Assembly (NCBI GenBank): GCA_027483665.1
Contig: JAIXUC010000002.1
Span: 62,001 to 126,000, forward strand
Reading direction: 5' to 3'
Source of the DNA: Comamonadaceae bacterium
GTDB lineage: Bacteria; Pseudomonadota; Gammaproteobacteria; Burkholderiales; Burkholderiaceae_C
DNA length: 64,000 bases
Numbering within the stretch: the first letter of the stretch is position 1; each line of letters starts with the position of its first letter. The translations under genes and the position numbers were made by a program. Below are positions 26,849 through 35,525 of the stretch, piece by piece. Below the pieces are notes generated by a model. It ran no database searches. It had not been told where the DNA came from and saw only the letters and a program-made list of their open reading frames with translations.

Positions 26849-27087
26849 CAGCCCTCGCGCAATTGTCGGTGGGATGTACTGCAGTACACCCCTTCAACGC
26901 CCTGGGTGGCCTCTGATTGAGGCACGTGGATGCCGCATTCGGCACAGGTGACCATCTCTTGGGCCGGTGCCTGTGCTGACTGCGCTTTGGGCATGGAGGG
27001 CGGTGCTTGGTGGCGAACATCCCTTCTGGCCGAGCGCCACAGATAGGCGGCTACCAGGACCACCGCCAGAACCAGCAGGTATTTCAT
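26848..27087 (-). CDS. PP0621-family small membrane-anchored protein
   Basis: A 79-residue protein: an N-terminal membrane helix (KYLLVLAVVLVAAYLW), a short basic and Pro/Gln-rich linker, and a C-terminal Cys-rich knuckle TCAECGIHVPQSEA...VYCSTSH that could bind zinc. This layout is that of the PP0621 family, of unknown function, which is often found beside pilS in beta- and gammaproteobacteria. The ATG at 27087 overlaps the ypjD-like stop by four bases. A longer in-frame frame begins upstream but would run far into ypjD. Confidence 0.8.
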   Translation of the reverse strand: MKYLLVLAVVLVAAYLWRSARRDVRHQAPPSMPKAQSAQAPAQEMVTCAECGIHVPQSEATQGVEGVYCSTSHRQLREG

Positions 27088-27887
27088 GCCAGTCGACCCA
27101 GAATCACTTCGCTCACGAAGCGCGAACCGACATAAGCCAGCAGCAACAGGGCCGTGCCGAGGTAGAGCATGCCTACTGCTCGGCGACCGCGCCAACCGAA
27201 CCGGGCTCGGCCGATCAGCAGTGTGGCAAAGGCCAGCCAGGACAAAACGGAAAACACCGTTTTGTGGTCCCAGCGCCAGCCGCCCTGCGTGCCGTAGAGC
27301 AGTTCGCCGAACAGCCAGCCGGCCAAAAGCGTGGCGGTCAGCAGGACAAAGCCGCTGGCCACGAAGCGGAAAGTCAGGCGCTCAAGTGTCAGCAGAGGCA
27401 CGCCGCTGTCTGGGTCTGCGGCTTGGCGAAAGCGCTTTTCTGCCCGGGTCATGTACCAAGCGTGAACCACCGCAGCGCCAAACAACCCGTAGCAAGCCAC
27501 ACCCAGGGCCAGGTGCAGCGGCAGCCAAGCCGAAGCGGTGGCGTGCATGGGCGTTCCGGGAAACACAGTCGCCAACACCACTGCCGCGCTACCGAGACCA
27601 GCCAGGGCCCAGCGTACGGGCAGTCTTGGCAGCAACTGAAGCTCAATGGCATAGACCAGCAGCATCAACCAAACTGTGATCGACAGCGCAGTGGCAAAAC
27701 CGAAATGGGGTTGATCGCCCAAGAGCGCAGCGCCCAGCGCAGCCGCGTGCGCCACCCAAGCCACCACCAACGTGCCGCGCGCCAAGGGCGCAGAAAGGAA
27801 GCGCGCTGCAGCGGCGGGCAAGGCATAGCAAAGGGCGGCACCGACGGACAGCGCCAACAGCACAGGGGACCCACTGGCTAAAATCAT
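27084..27887 (-). CDS. YpjD/CcsA-family cytochrome c assembly-like membrane protein
   Basis: A 267-residue integral membrane protein with about eight hydrophobic segments. The GWRWDHKTVFSVLSWLAF block near the C-terminus has the conserved tryptophan/histidine arrangement of CcsA/CcmC-type haem-handling proteins, and HATASAWLPLHLALGVACYG supplies another histidine pair. In E. coli, ypjD is also divergent from ffh, which supports the assignment. A role in cytochrome maturation is inferred from the family. I took the ATG at 27887; a GTG lies directly before it. Confidence 0.85.
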   Translation of the reverse strand: MILASGSPVLLALSVGAALCYALPAAAARFLSAPLARGTLVVAWVAHAAALGAALLGDQPHFGFATALSITVWLMLLVYAIELQLLPRLPVRWALAGLGSAAVVLATVFPGTPMHATASAWLPLHLALGVACYGLFGAAVVHAWYMTRAEKRFRQAADPDSGVPLLTLERLTFRFVASGFVLLTATLLAGWLFGELLYGTQGGWRWDHKTVFSVLSWLAFATLLIGRARFGWRGRRAVGMLYLGTALLLLAYVGSRFVSEVILGRLA

Positions 27888-27920
27888 CACAGCAGTTTAG
27901 CCTGCGCTCCCTCGATAGAA

Positions 27921-27955
27921 GGCTTGCTCCACGGCATTTCCGTTGGCAGCAAGCC
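27921..27955. other. strong imperfect hairpin between ypjD and ffh
   Basis: GGCTTGCT (27921-27928) pairs with AGCAAGCC (27948-27955), and CCACGG (27929-27934) continues the stem against CCG-T-TGG (27940-27946), leaving a CATTT loop and two one-base bulges, 14 pairs in all. No T-tract follows on either side. It would sit about 42 bases upstream of the ffh start, or 34 bases upstream of ypjD on the other strand. Confidence 0.5.
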
Positions 27956-27997
27956 ACCCTACTCGGCTCTCACCTCTCCCTTACCTCGGCCCTGCCC

Positions 27998-29362
27998 ATG
28001 AGCTCTGCACTCACCGACCGCCTTTCCCGTCTGGTCAAGCAGATGCGCGGCCAAGCCCGCATCACCGAGGGCAATGTTCAAGACATGCTGCGCGAGGTGC
28101 GCATGGCGCTATTGGAAGCCGACGTGGCCCTGCCCGTGGTGCGGGACTTTATTGCCAGCGTGAAAGACAAGGCACTTGGGCAAGAAGTGCTGGGCTCGCT
28201 AACCCCAGGCCAAGCCTTGGTGGGCATCGTCAACCGAGAGTTGGCGGCCCTCATGGGCGAGGGCGTGAGCGACATCAACCTGCAGGCCCAGCCGCCTGCA
28301 GTCATCTTGATGGCCGGTTTGCAAGGCGCAGGCAAGACGACCACCACGGCCAAGCTGGCTCGCCACCTCATCAATCAGCGCCGAAAGAAGGTGCTCACGG
28401 TATCAGCAGACGTTTACCGACCCGCGGCCATCGAGCAGCTCAAGACAGTGACGGCGCAGGCCGGGGCCGAGTGGTTCCCGAGTGACGCCAACCAAAAGCC
28501 CATCGACATCGCCCGGGCGGCGCTGGACCACGCCCGCAGGCACTACTTCGATGTGCTGCTGGTCGACACGGCGGGTCGCTTGGCCATCGACGAGGTGCTG
28601 ATGCGTGAAATCAGTGCGCTGCACGCAGAACTCAAGCCGGTGGAAACCTTGTTTGTGGTGGACGCCATGCAAGGCCAGGACGCCATCAACACGGCCAAGG
28701 CCTTCAGCGCGGCATTGCCATTGACGGGCATCGTGCTCACCAAGACCGATGGCGATTCACGCGGCGGCGCTGCCTTGTCGGTGCGCCATGTCACGGGTGT
28801 GCCCATCAAATTTGCCGGCGTGTCCGAGAAGATCGACGGCTTGGAGGTGTTTGACGCACAGCGCCACGCTGGGCGAGTGCTGGGCATGGGCGACATCGTG
28901 GCTTTGGTCGAGCAGGTCACGGCCAATGTCGATCTGGCCTCCGCCCAGAAGCTGGCCGCCAAGGTGAAAAGCGGGGAGGGCTTTGACCTCAACGACTTTC
29001 TGGCCCAACTGCAGCAAATGAAGAGCATGGGCGGCTTGGCCAGCTTGATGGACAAGCTGCCCGCGCAAATGGCGGCCAAGGCGGGGCAGGTCGACATGAA
29101 CCGTGCCGAGCGCGACATCCGGCGCAAGGAAGGCATCATTTGCAGCATGACGCCGCTGGAGCGTCGCAAGCCAGACCTCATCAAGGCCACCCGCAAACGC
29201 CGCATCGCCACGGGTGCCGGTGTTCAGGTGCAAGAGGTCAACCGCCTGCTCAACGAGTTTGAGCAAATGCAGACCATGATGAAGAAGATGAAGGGCGGCG
29301 GCCTGATGAAGATGATGAAACGCATGGGCGGCGGCAAAGGCATGCCGGGCATGCCGTTTTGA
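27998..29362 (+). CDS. ffh: signal recognition particle protein Ffh
   Basis: A 454-residue SRP GTPase that binds signal sequences with 4.5S RNA and targets ribosomes to FtsY. The N domain is followed by the G domain with GLQGAGKTTTTAKLARHL (G1), DTAGRL (G3) and TKTDGD (G4). The methionine-rich M domain closes with RMGGGKGMPGMPF. The length is close to E. coli Ffh (453). It is divergent from ypjD and converges on miaB with 62 bases between. Confidence 0.98.
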   Translation: MSSALTDRLSRLVKQMRGQARITEGNVQDMLREVRMALLEADVALPVVRDFIASVKDKALGQEVLGSLTPGQALVGIVNRELAALMGEGVSDINLQAQPPAVILMAGLQGAGKTTTTAKLARHLINQRRKKVLTVSADVYRPAAIEQLKTVTAQAGAEWFPSDANQKPIDIARAALDHARRHYFDVLLVDTAGRLAIDEVLMREISALHAELKPVETLFVVDAMQGQDAINTAKAFSAALPLTGIVLTKTDGDSRGGAALSVRHVTGVPIKFAGVSEKIDGLEVFDAQRHAGRVLGMGDIVALVEQVTANVDLASAQKLAAKVKSGEGFDLNDFLAQLQQMKSMGGLASLMDKLPAQMAAKAGQVDMNRAERDIRRKEGIICSMTPLERRKPDLIKATRKRRIATGAGVQVQEVNRLLNEFEQMQTMMKKMKGGGLMKMMKRMGGGKGMPGMPF

Positions 29363-29424
29363 GGCCCATCGGCTGAGCCTCCTCCTTGCATCAGGCTCAA
29401 TCTGGCTGCGTGGGTTGCGCCTGC

Positions 29425-30816
29425 CTAAATCGTCGAGACGGCCGCGCTCGCTGGCTCAACTTGCACCTCGCCGCGCAGCGAATGGCTGAACGATTCTGTG
29501 ATGCGCACATCCAGCAACTGACCCACCAAGCGGCTGGTGCCGAGAAAATTCACCGCCCGGTTGCACTCGGTCCGACCCATCAACTCGGACAGGCCCGATG
29601 CTTTCAAAGGCAGTGCAACGCCAGCTCGCCGCGCCGGGCCCTCCACCAAGATGCGATGGGTTTGGCCCACCATGGCGTCGCTGATGCGGCGCATGTTGGC
29701 GTCGATCGTTTGCTGCACACGCTGTAGCCGCGCCAATTTCACCGCATGCGGCGTGTCATCTGACAAATTGGCCGCAGGTGTGCCCGGACGCGGGCTGAAG
29801 ATGAAACTGAAGCTGTTGTCAAAGCCCACGTCTTCAATCAATCGTATCAGTTGCTCGGCGTCCTCATCGGTCTCTCCAGGAAAGCCGACGATGAAATCGC
29901 TGCTGATCGCCATGTCTGGCCGCACGGCACGCAGCCGCTTGACGATGCTGCGGTACTCCATGGCGGTGTAGCCGCGCTTCATGGCCATCAAGATGCGGTC
30001 GCTGCCGTGCTGAACCGGCAAGTGCAAATGGCTCACCAGCTTGGGCAGGCGCTCATACGCTGCAATCAGTCGGGGTGTGAACTCGTTGGGGTGGCTGGTG
30101 GTGTAGCGGATGCGCTCGATGCCCGGAATGTCGCTGACGTACTCGAGCAGCAAAGCAAAGTCGGCCAATTCGCCGTCGCTCTGTTCGCGCGACATCGGGG
30201 CGCGCCAAGCATTGACGTTTTGCCCCAGCAAGGTCACCTCGCGCACGCCTTGTTCAGCCAAGCCAGCCACTTCGACCAACACGTCTTCCAGCGGGCGAGA
30301 GACTTCTTCGCCTCGGGTGTAGGGCACCACGCAATAACTGCAGTACTTGGAGCAGCCCTCCATGATGCTGACGAAGGCCGTTGCACCTTCGACACGTGCC
30401 GGCGGCAGATGGTCAAACTTTTCAATCTCCGGGAATCGGATGTCCACCTGGGCCCGCCGCTGCAGGCGCTGCTGTTCGATCATTTGCGGCAGGCGGTGCA
30501 GGGTTTGTGGGCCGAACACCAAATCGACATAAGGCGCGCGTTGCACGATGGCTTCGCCTTCCTGGCTGGCCACACAGCCGCCCACACCAATGAGTACGCC
30601 GCGCTCTTTGAGGTGCTTCACGCGCCCCAGGTCGGAGAACACCTTTTCTTGCGCCTTCTCGCGAACCGAACAGGTGTTGAACAGCACCAGGTCAGCCTGT
30701 TCCACGTCGTCGGTCCGCTCATAGCCCTCGGCTGCGCGCAGGACGTCCACCATCTTGTCGGAGTCGTAGACGTTCATCTGGCAGCCAAAGGTTTTGATGA
30801 ATACCTTTTTACTCAT
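29425..30816 (-). CDS. miaB: tRNA-2-methylthio-N6-isopentenyladenosine synthase
   Basis: A 463-residue radical-SAM methylthiotransferase acting on i6A37 of tRNAs that read UNN codons. The N-terminal UPF0004 domain begins [19 protein letters not shown] and carries the auxiliary-cluster cysteines ([21 protein letters not shown]). The radical-SAM motif is [17 protein letters not shown], and a C-terminal TRAM-like stretch follows. It lies 9 bases after a small exported-protein gene on the same strand, so the two are probably one operon. Confidence 0.97.
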   Translation of the reverse strand: MSKKVFIKTFGCQMNVYDSDKMVDVLRAAEGYERTDDVEQADLVLFNTCSVREKAQEKVFSDLGRVKHLKERGVLIGVGGCVASQEGEAIVQRAPYVDLVFGPQTLHRLPQMIEQQRLQRRAQVDIRFPEIEKFDHLPPARVEGATAFVSIMEGCSKYCSYCVVPYTRGEEVSRPLEDVLVEVAGLAEQGVREVTLLGQNVNAWRAPMSREQSDGELADFALLLEYVSDIPGIERIRYTTSHPNEFTPRLIAAYERLPKLVSHLHLPVQHGSDRILMAMKRGYTAMEYRSIVKRLRAVRPDMAISSDFIVGFPGETDEDAEQLIRLIEDVGFDNSFSFIFSPRPGTPAANLSDDTPHAVKLARLQRVQQTIDANMRRISDAMVGQTHRILVEGPARRAGVALPLKASGLSELMGRTECNRAVNFLGTSRLVGQLLDVRITESFSHSLRGEVQVEPASAAVSTI

Positions 30817-30825
30817 GGCCGCTCC

Positions 30826-31287
30826 TCACTGTCCGTACAAACCGGGCAGCCGGTTGTAGGGAATCTTGCCGTCGTCGCGCACGGTCGGGTCAATCTGCGA
30901 TTCGAAACGATAGCCCGGCGGGTCTGCCGAAGGCACTTTCATTGCTGCCTCAGCCTCGGTCAATATCCAGACATCGCGCAGCAAACCGCTGGCGTCCCGC
31001 GTGTAGTTGACGGTGTGGCGCTGGCCCATCAAAGCGCCACTCATGACGATCATGTTCTGCGTATTGCGAATGCGGGCGGCCGGTGCAAGCCTAGCCTCTT
31101 TGCCGTCCATCTTCGCGATGGGCGGTTGCACGATTTCCAGTGTTCCGCGCAGGATGTTGGGCGGAAAGCTGCGCACTTGGGCGAGGGCAATCGGGCTAGT
31201 AGCGACCACAGCCAGTAGGAATAGAAAAATCGCGCACCGGTGCAGGAAAGAAGGATTTTTCAAGCGAAAAACCGAGCAGCGGTTCAT
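30826..31287 (-). CDS. small exported protein of unknown function
   Basis: A 153-residue protein with a clear Sec signal peptide (basic start, hydrophobic core IFLFLLAVVATS, probable cleavage after IALA). The mature part contains LRGTLEIVQPPIAKMDGKEA and a C-terminal PGYRFESQIDPTVRDDGKIP; no cysteines, metal motif or lipobox is evident. I do not recognise the family. The ATG at 31287 gives the best signal peptide; the frame stays open upstream but would add uncharacteristic residues. It directly precedes miaB. Confidence 0.6.
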   Translation of the reverse strand: MNRCSVFRLKNPSFLHRCAIFLFLLAVVATSPIALAQVRSFPPNILRGTLEIVQPPIAKMDGKEARLAPAARIRNTQNMIVMSGALMGQRHTVNYTRDASGLLRDVWILTEAEAAMKVPSADPPGYRFESQIDPTVRDDGKIPYNRLPGLYGQ

Positions 31288-31393
31288 GGTGTGTGTCCAG
31301 AGGCTGAAAGTGCCGGCAGTGTAGGCGCACCCTTGACGCTGCTGATGTCCTGCACACCGCGTCGCTCGCTGCGTGGGGTGAAAAGGTGGCAAC

Positions 31394-31423
31394 AAAAAAG
31401 CCCGCTGTCAGATGACAGCGGGC
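31394..31423 (-). terminator. intrinsic terminator downstream of tRNA-Met
   Basis: On the minus strand GCCCGCTGTC (31423-31414) pairs with GACAGCGGGC (31409-31400) across an ATCT loop and is followed by six Ts (31399-31394). It begins nine bases after the tRNA 3' end, so it ends the tRNA transcript. Confidence 0.9.
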
Positions 31424-31431
31424 CTGTGTTT

Positions 31432-31508
31432 TGGTGGCGCTTCACGGATTCGAACCGCGGACCTGTGGATTATGATTCCATCGCTCTAACCGACTGAGCT
31501 AAAGCGCC
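31432..31508 (-). tRNA. tRNA-Met (CAT), elongator type
   Basis: A 77-base tRNA with encoded CCA. The acceptor GGCGCTT pairs with AAGCGCC, the D stem is GCTC/GAGC, the anticodon loop ATCATAA gives CAT at 34-36, the T-loop is TTCGAAT and the discriminator is A. The first pair of the anticodon stem is an A-C mismatch. The absence of three G-C pairs in that stem and a paired 1-72 position exclude initiator tRNA. A tRNA-Ile2 read by lysidine is the main alternative, but the GGAATCATAATCC loop region is more Met-like. Confidence 0.9.
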
Positions 31509-31518
31509 AAAGCCACAA

Positions 31519-31524
31519 ATTATA
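31519..31524 (-). promoter_or_regulatory. -10 element of the tRNA-Met promoter
   Basis: On the minus strand a perfect TATAAT ends 10 bases before the mature tRNA 5' end, the right place for a short-leader tRNA transcript. No recognisable -35 hexamer lies 16-19 bases upstream. Confidence 0.6.
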
Positions 31525-31562
31525 TGGGCCGAGGACGGGCCTCAGCCACGCAGCGCAGCGCT

Positions 31563-32342
31563 TCAGCGGTGCTTGAACACAGGCTGGCGTTTGGCCACGA
31601 AGGCGTCCATGCCTTCCTTCTGGTCTTCGGTCGCAAACAGCGCGTGGAACAGGCGGCGTTCGAACATCACGCCGTCGGCCAAAGCACCTTCGTAAGCCCG
31701 ATTCACCGATTCCTTGGCCGCCATGACCGCCACCTGCGAGTAGGCGCAAATGGCCAAAGCCGCTGCCAGCGTTTCTTCCATCAGCCGCTCGGTGGGAACC
31801 ACCCGGCTGACCAAACCCGAGCGCTCGGCTTCCTCCGCATCCATCATGCGGCCAGTCAGCACGAGGTCCATGGCCTTGGCCTTGCCCACGGCGCGCGGCA
31901 AACGTTGCGTGCCGCCCGCGCCGGGAATGATGCCCAGCTTGATTTCCGGCTGACCGAAACGCGCGTTGTCTGCCGCAATGATGATGTCGCACATCATCGC
32001 CAGCTCGCAGCCGCCACCCAAGGCAAAGCCGCTCACGGCTGCAATCACCGGCTTGCGCACGCCGCGAATGCGCTCCCAATTGCGGGTGATGAAGTCGCCC
32101 TTGTAGGCATCGGCAAAACCCAGCTTGGCCATGGCGCCAATGTCGGCACCGGCAGCAAAGGCTTTCTCGCTGCCAGTAATGACCATGCAGCCAATCGCGG
32201 GGTCGGCATCGAAGGCTTGCAGGGCTGCCCCCAACTCGTCCATCAGCTGATCGTTGAGGGCGTTGAGTTGCTTGGGTCGGTTGAGCGTGACGATGCCCAC
32301 GCGTTCGGCTTCGGTCGAGATGGTGATGAGTTCAGCTGTCAT
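31563..32342 (-). CDS. enoyl-CoA hydratase
   Basis: A 259-residue crotonase-fold enzyme. The oxyanion-hole segments ([11 protein letters not shown] and [15 protein letters not shown]) and both catalytic glutamates (in GGCELAM and [16 protein letters not shown]) are intact, as in mitochondrial-type enoyl-CoA hydratases. It hydrates trans-2-enoyl-CoA in beta-oxidation. The ATG at 32342 gives [10 protein letters not shown]; a longer in-frame start has no homology. It lies 60 bases downstream of an M61 peptidase gene and just upstream of tRNA-Met on the same strand; no other beta-oxidation gene is near. Confidence 0.93.
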   Translation of the reverse strand: MTAELITISTEAERVGIVTLNRPKQLNALNDQLMDELGAALQAFDADPAIGCMVITGSEKAFAAGADIGAMAKLGFADAYKGDFITRNWERIRGVRKPVIAAVSGFALGGGCELAMMCDIIIAADNARFGQPEIKLGIIPGAGGTQRLPRAVGKAKAMDLVLTGRMMDAEEAERSGLVSRVVPTERLMEETLAAALAICAYSQVAVMAAKESVNRAYEGALADGVMFERRLFHALFATEDQKEGMDAFVAKRQPVFKHR

Positions 32343-32402
32343 GGTGTTCGGTCTCAGGAGAGTGCGGCAAGGGTGCTGCGGGTGGTTGAAGGGTGTGCGC
32401 AA

Positions 32403-34211
32403 TCAGCCGCCGAGCCAGGCGGCCAGCCGCTTGGCATCTGAAGTGACCAGTCTCCACGTGGTCACGCCCTGCGGCATGACCAAGGGCAACTCCAGCAGAC
32501 GTCGGTCCCTCGATACCAAGGCGGTCAGCTTGCGTGCGCTGCCCGCGTAGAGCAAGAGGTCATCGAGCTTGTTCAAGCGCCAGCCGCCCGCTTGCGCCTT
32601 GTCGCTGGGCAAGCGCACGCCCAGCCATTCGTCACCCGGCGCCATGCCCGCCTTCTCTGCCGCGCCGCCGCGCAGCACGGTCTTGACAACCAATCCCTGT
32701 GCTTCGCTGACCCTCAGCCCCAAGCGCTGGGCCAGTTGTGCCGGATCGTCGTGAGTGGCCACGCCGTGGGCCTGCAAAAGTTCTCGCAGGGGCAACTCGG
32801 CCGTGCTGTGAACCCAGGCTTTGATTTCTTTGGCGTAAGAGCGTTGCCCCAAGGTCTGCAGCACGTCCGCCAAGTCCTGCTCGGTCATGGGGCCGCCCTG
32901 CGTGCGCGTCCAAAGTGCACGCATCACGGCGTCCAGCGTGGTGCGGCCTTCACGGCGCAGCGTCAGGTCCAGGCACAAGGCCACCAGCGCGCCTTTGCTG
33001 TAGTAACTGACCGTGGCGTTGGGCGTGTTCTCGTCTGGGCGGTAGTACTTGATCCATGCATCGAAGCTGGCTTTTGCCACCGACTGCACCAGCCGCCCCG
33101 GCGTTTGCAGCACTTGGTTGATGCCTTTGCCCAAAAGCTTGAGGTAGTGCGCCTCGTCAATCAGCCCGGCGCGGTGCAGCAGGAGGTCGTCGTAGTAGCT
33201 GGTGAAGCCCTCGAAAAACCACAACAGCTCGGTGTAGTTTTCTTGGTCGTAGCGGTAGGGGGCGAACTCTGCTGGCCGCAAGCGCTTGACGTTCCAAGTG
33301 TGGAAATACTCGTGGCTGATGAGGCCCAGCAGGGTGGTGTAGCCCTCGCCAGGGTTGCGGGTGGGCGTATCGGCTCGGGGTAGGTCGCGCCGGGTGCAGA
33401 TGAGGGCCGTGGAGTTGCGGTGTTCTAGGCCACCATAGCCATCGTCCACCGCATGCAACAGGAATGTGTAGCCTTCAAAAGGCAAAGCCCGTCGCATGGC
33501 GCGCACAGGCAGATCACCGTGCCAAAAGCGCATTTCAGCTTCGCAGATGGCCTGTGTGTCTTGCACCAGCCGCTGCCCGTCGAAAGCGGCTGGTGCGCCC
33601 GACACCACGAAGCGGTGCGGCACACCCAGCACTTCAAACGTCGCCTCCCAGAAGTCACCCATCTCCACCGGTGCATCGGCCAGCTCGTCGTAGTTCGCGG
33701 CCACGTACTGCCCGAAGCCTCGCGCATCTGCTTTGATGGCCTGCAAGCCGGTGGCCAGCTTCCAGCGCTGGGTGCAGGCCTGCGCTGGCTTGGGAATGTG
33801 CAGGGTGTGCGCGCGCTCCGTTTGACCCTGCACGCGCAGGCACAAACTGGTGGCGTTGAAAAAGGCACGTTCGGCGTCCAGCCAAGCGGTGCGAACCGAG
33901 GCGTCCCGGGCCGCTACATCAACCGACACCTCGACCGCAGCGCCCGGGGTCGTCTGCACAGACCAGGTGGATTTATCGATCTGCTGCACGCTCAGCGCCT
34001 TGCGCCCCTGACGCGCCTTCATTTCTTGCAGGTTCCGGGAAAACTCGCGCACCAAATAGCTGCCCGGAATCCAGACCGGCAGCGACAGCAGTGTTCGGTC
34101 GCTGTCTGCAACAAAGCTCAAAACCACTCGAAAAAGGTGCGCGTGGAGGTCGTGCAACTCCACGCGGTACTGCACGGGCGCTGCTGAATGGGGGGTGTTC
34201 TGGGGGTTCAT
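32403..34211 (-). CDS. M61-family glycyl aminopeptidase-like metalloprotease
   Basis: A 602-residue protein. The N-terminal half is the beta-rich M61 domain (LPVWIPGSYLVREFSRNLQE is characteristic). The catalytic zinc motif HEYFHTWNVKRLRP is at about residue 299, with FTSYYDDLLLHRAG downstream giving the third ligand. A C-terminal PDZ domain (about residues 500-590; GLVVKTVLRGGAAEKAGMAP) follows. Known members cleave N-terminal glycine or alanine. No signal peptide is evident with the ATG at 34211, so a cytoplasmic location is likely. Confidence 0.9.
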   Translation of the reverse strand: MNPQNTPHSAAPVQYRVELHDLHAHLFRVVLSFVADSDRTLLSLPVWIPGSYLVREFSRNLQEMKARQGRKALSVQQIDKSTWSVQTTPGAAVEVSVDVAARDASVRTAWLDAERAFFNATSLCLRVQGQTERAHTLHIPKPAQACTQRWKLATGLQAIKADARGFGQYVAANYDELADAPVEMGDFWEATFEVLGVPHRFVVSGAPAAFDGQRLVQDTQAICEAEMRFWHGDLPVRAMRRALPFEGYTFLLHAVDDGYGGLEHRNSTALICTRRDLPRADTPTRNPGEGYTTLLGLISHEYFHTWNVKRLRPAEFAPYRYDQENYTELLWFFEGFTSYYDDLLLHRAGLIDEAHYLKLLGKGINQVLQTPGRLVQSVAKASFDAWIKYYRPDENTPNATVSYYSKGALVALCLDLTLRREGRTTLDAVMRALWTRTQGGPMTEQDLADVLQTLGQRSYAKEIKAWVHSTAELPLRELLQAHGVATHDDPAQLAQRLGLRVSEAQGLVVKTVLRGGAAEKAGMAPGDEWLGVRLPSDKAQAGGWRLNKLDDLLLYAGSARKLTALVSRDRRLLELPLVMPQGVTTWRLVTSDAKRLAAWLGG

Positions 34212-34246
34212 GGTGATGGTGGAAACGTAGGCAGTGGGGCGGCACC

Positions 34247-34696
34247 TTACAAGGCAGCCGCGCCAAGCAAACAACTCAGGATAGCCACTGCCGACAACTG
34301 CCCGCGCAGGCTCAGCCACAGCCCCAGGCCACGCATGGGCCAGACCCAGGCATCCACCATGAAACACAACATCAAGGTGCCAGCGCACCATGGCAGCGCA
34401 GCCACCGGGGGCATGAGCAGCGCGGGCCAGGCCAGCAGCGAGGGCACCACGCCCCACACCAACAGCGGCTTGGCGTCTGCGGCGCTCAAACCCTGCCCCA
34501 AAGCCAACCCCCAATGAATGCCGCCCAAGAAAGACGCAATGAGCGCGGCGTAGGCCACCAGCGCCATCGCCAAGCGGGCTTGTTGCTCTGGCGCTGTGAA
34601 CCACAAGGCCGCAGCCAAGGCCACGTAGGGCAGCAGGCCTGCGTAGCCCAGAGCCTTGACCAGCGCACTCGGTCCCGCCAGATGGATCGGCTTCAT
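34247..34696 (-). CDS. DUF3429 small membrane protein
   Basis: A 149-residue protein with about five hydrophobic helices. The opening ALGYAGLLPYVALAAALW and the FLGGIHWGLAL motif are those of DUF3429, a family of unknown function common in proteobacteria. It lies 30 bases downstream of the dsbC-like gene and 35 bases upstream of the M61 gene on the same strand. Confidence 0.85.
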   Translation of the reverse strand: MKPIHLAGPSALVKALGYAGLLPYVALAAALWFTAPEQQARLAMALVAYAALIASFLGGIHWGLALGQGLSAADAKPLLVWGVVPSLLAWPALLMPPVAALPWCAGTLMLCFMVDAWVWPMRGLGLWLSLRGQLSAVAILSCLLGAAAL

Positions 34697-34726
34697 CGCT
34701 CAGGGTGGCGCTGGCAGTGCGCGCAC

Positions 34727-35500
34727 TCAGTTCTTGGCTGTTGCCATCAGGCTTTCGATCTGCTGCGCTGGCACTGCACCGGGCACGCGCTGGCCGCTCT
34801 CGAAAATGGTGGTGGGTGTACCGGTGATGCGGTAGCGCTTGCCGAACTCGACGTTGCGCGTCAGCGCTGCGGTGTCGCAGTTGGCAGCGGCCGGTGCTTG
34901 GTTACGCAACATCCAGTCGTTCCAGGCTTTGGCGCGATCTTTGGCGCACCAAATGTTGCGCGATTTATCGACCGAGTCTTGTCCCAAGATGGGGTAGAGA
35001 AAGAGGTAGACAGTGACGTTGTTGACGTTGAGCATGTCGCGTTCGAAGCGTTTGCAAAAGCCGCAGTTCGGGTCTTCAAAAACCGCAATGCGACGCTTGC
35101 CGTCGCCACGCACCAGCGTGAAGGCGTCTTTCAGGGGCAGGTCTTCAAACTTCACGGCGTTGAGCTTCTCCACCTTTTCTTCCGTGAGGTTGCGTCGGCG
35201 CTGGGTATCGATCAACGAGCCTTCGATCAGAAAGTTGCCTTCGACGTCGGTGTAGAAGATGTCACTGCCGTTGACGCGCACTTCCCACAACCCCGGCATC
35301 GGCGACCGGCTGATTTCTTCGATGGCCGGAAAGTTGGGCAAACGCTCGGTCAGCGCCTTGCGAATCGCGGCTTCTTGCGCTGTGGCTGAAAAGCCGGTGA
35401 AGGCCAATACGAGCGCCACGAAGCCTGCACGCCAGCCGAGCGCTGTTGGCATGCGCAGGCTGCAAGCGCGGGTTGCATCGGAGGGGGTGTTCAAGGTCAT
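34727..35500 (-). CDS. dsbC: thiol:disulphide interchange protein DsbC
   Basis: A 257-residue periplasmic disulphide isomerase. A hydrophobic segment (VALVLAFTGFSATAQ) ends a long N-terminal leader, then the dimerisation domain (LPNFPAIEEISRSPMPGLWE) leads to the thioredoxin-like domain with active site FEDPNCGFCKRF and the cis-Pro region ITGTPTTIFE. Two further cysteines (IWCAKD and AANCDT) form the usual structural disulphide. The ATG at 35500 leaves about 26 residues before the hydrophobic core; an ATG at 35452 gives a more normal signal peptide and may be the true start. Confidence 0.9.
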   Translation of the reverse strand: MTLNTPSDATRACSLRMPTALGWRAGFVALVLAFTGFSATAQEAAIRKALTERLPNFPAIEEISRSPMPGLWEVRVNGSDIFYTDVEGNFLIEGSLIDTQRRRNLTEEKVEKLNAVKFEDLPLKDAFTLVRGDGKRRIAVFEDPNCGFCKRFERDMLNVNNVTVYLFLYPILGQDSVDKSRNIWCAKDRAKAWNDWMLRNQAPAAANCDTAALTRNVEFGKRYRITGTPTTIFESGQRVPGAVPAQQIESLMATAKN

Positions 35501-35525
35501 GGGGGCTTTCTCGATGGTGGGCCTG

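Noticed and set aside
29375-29398. GAGCCT...AGGCTC inverted repeat between ffh and miaB
   Set aside because: Six-pair stem with a 12-base loop and no T-tract on either side; too weak to call a terminator.
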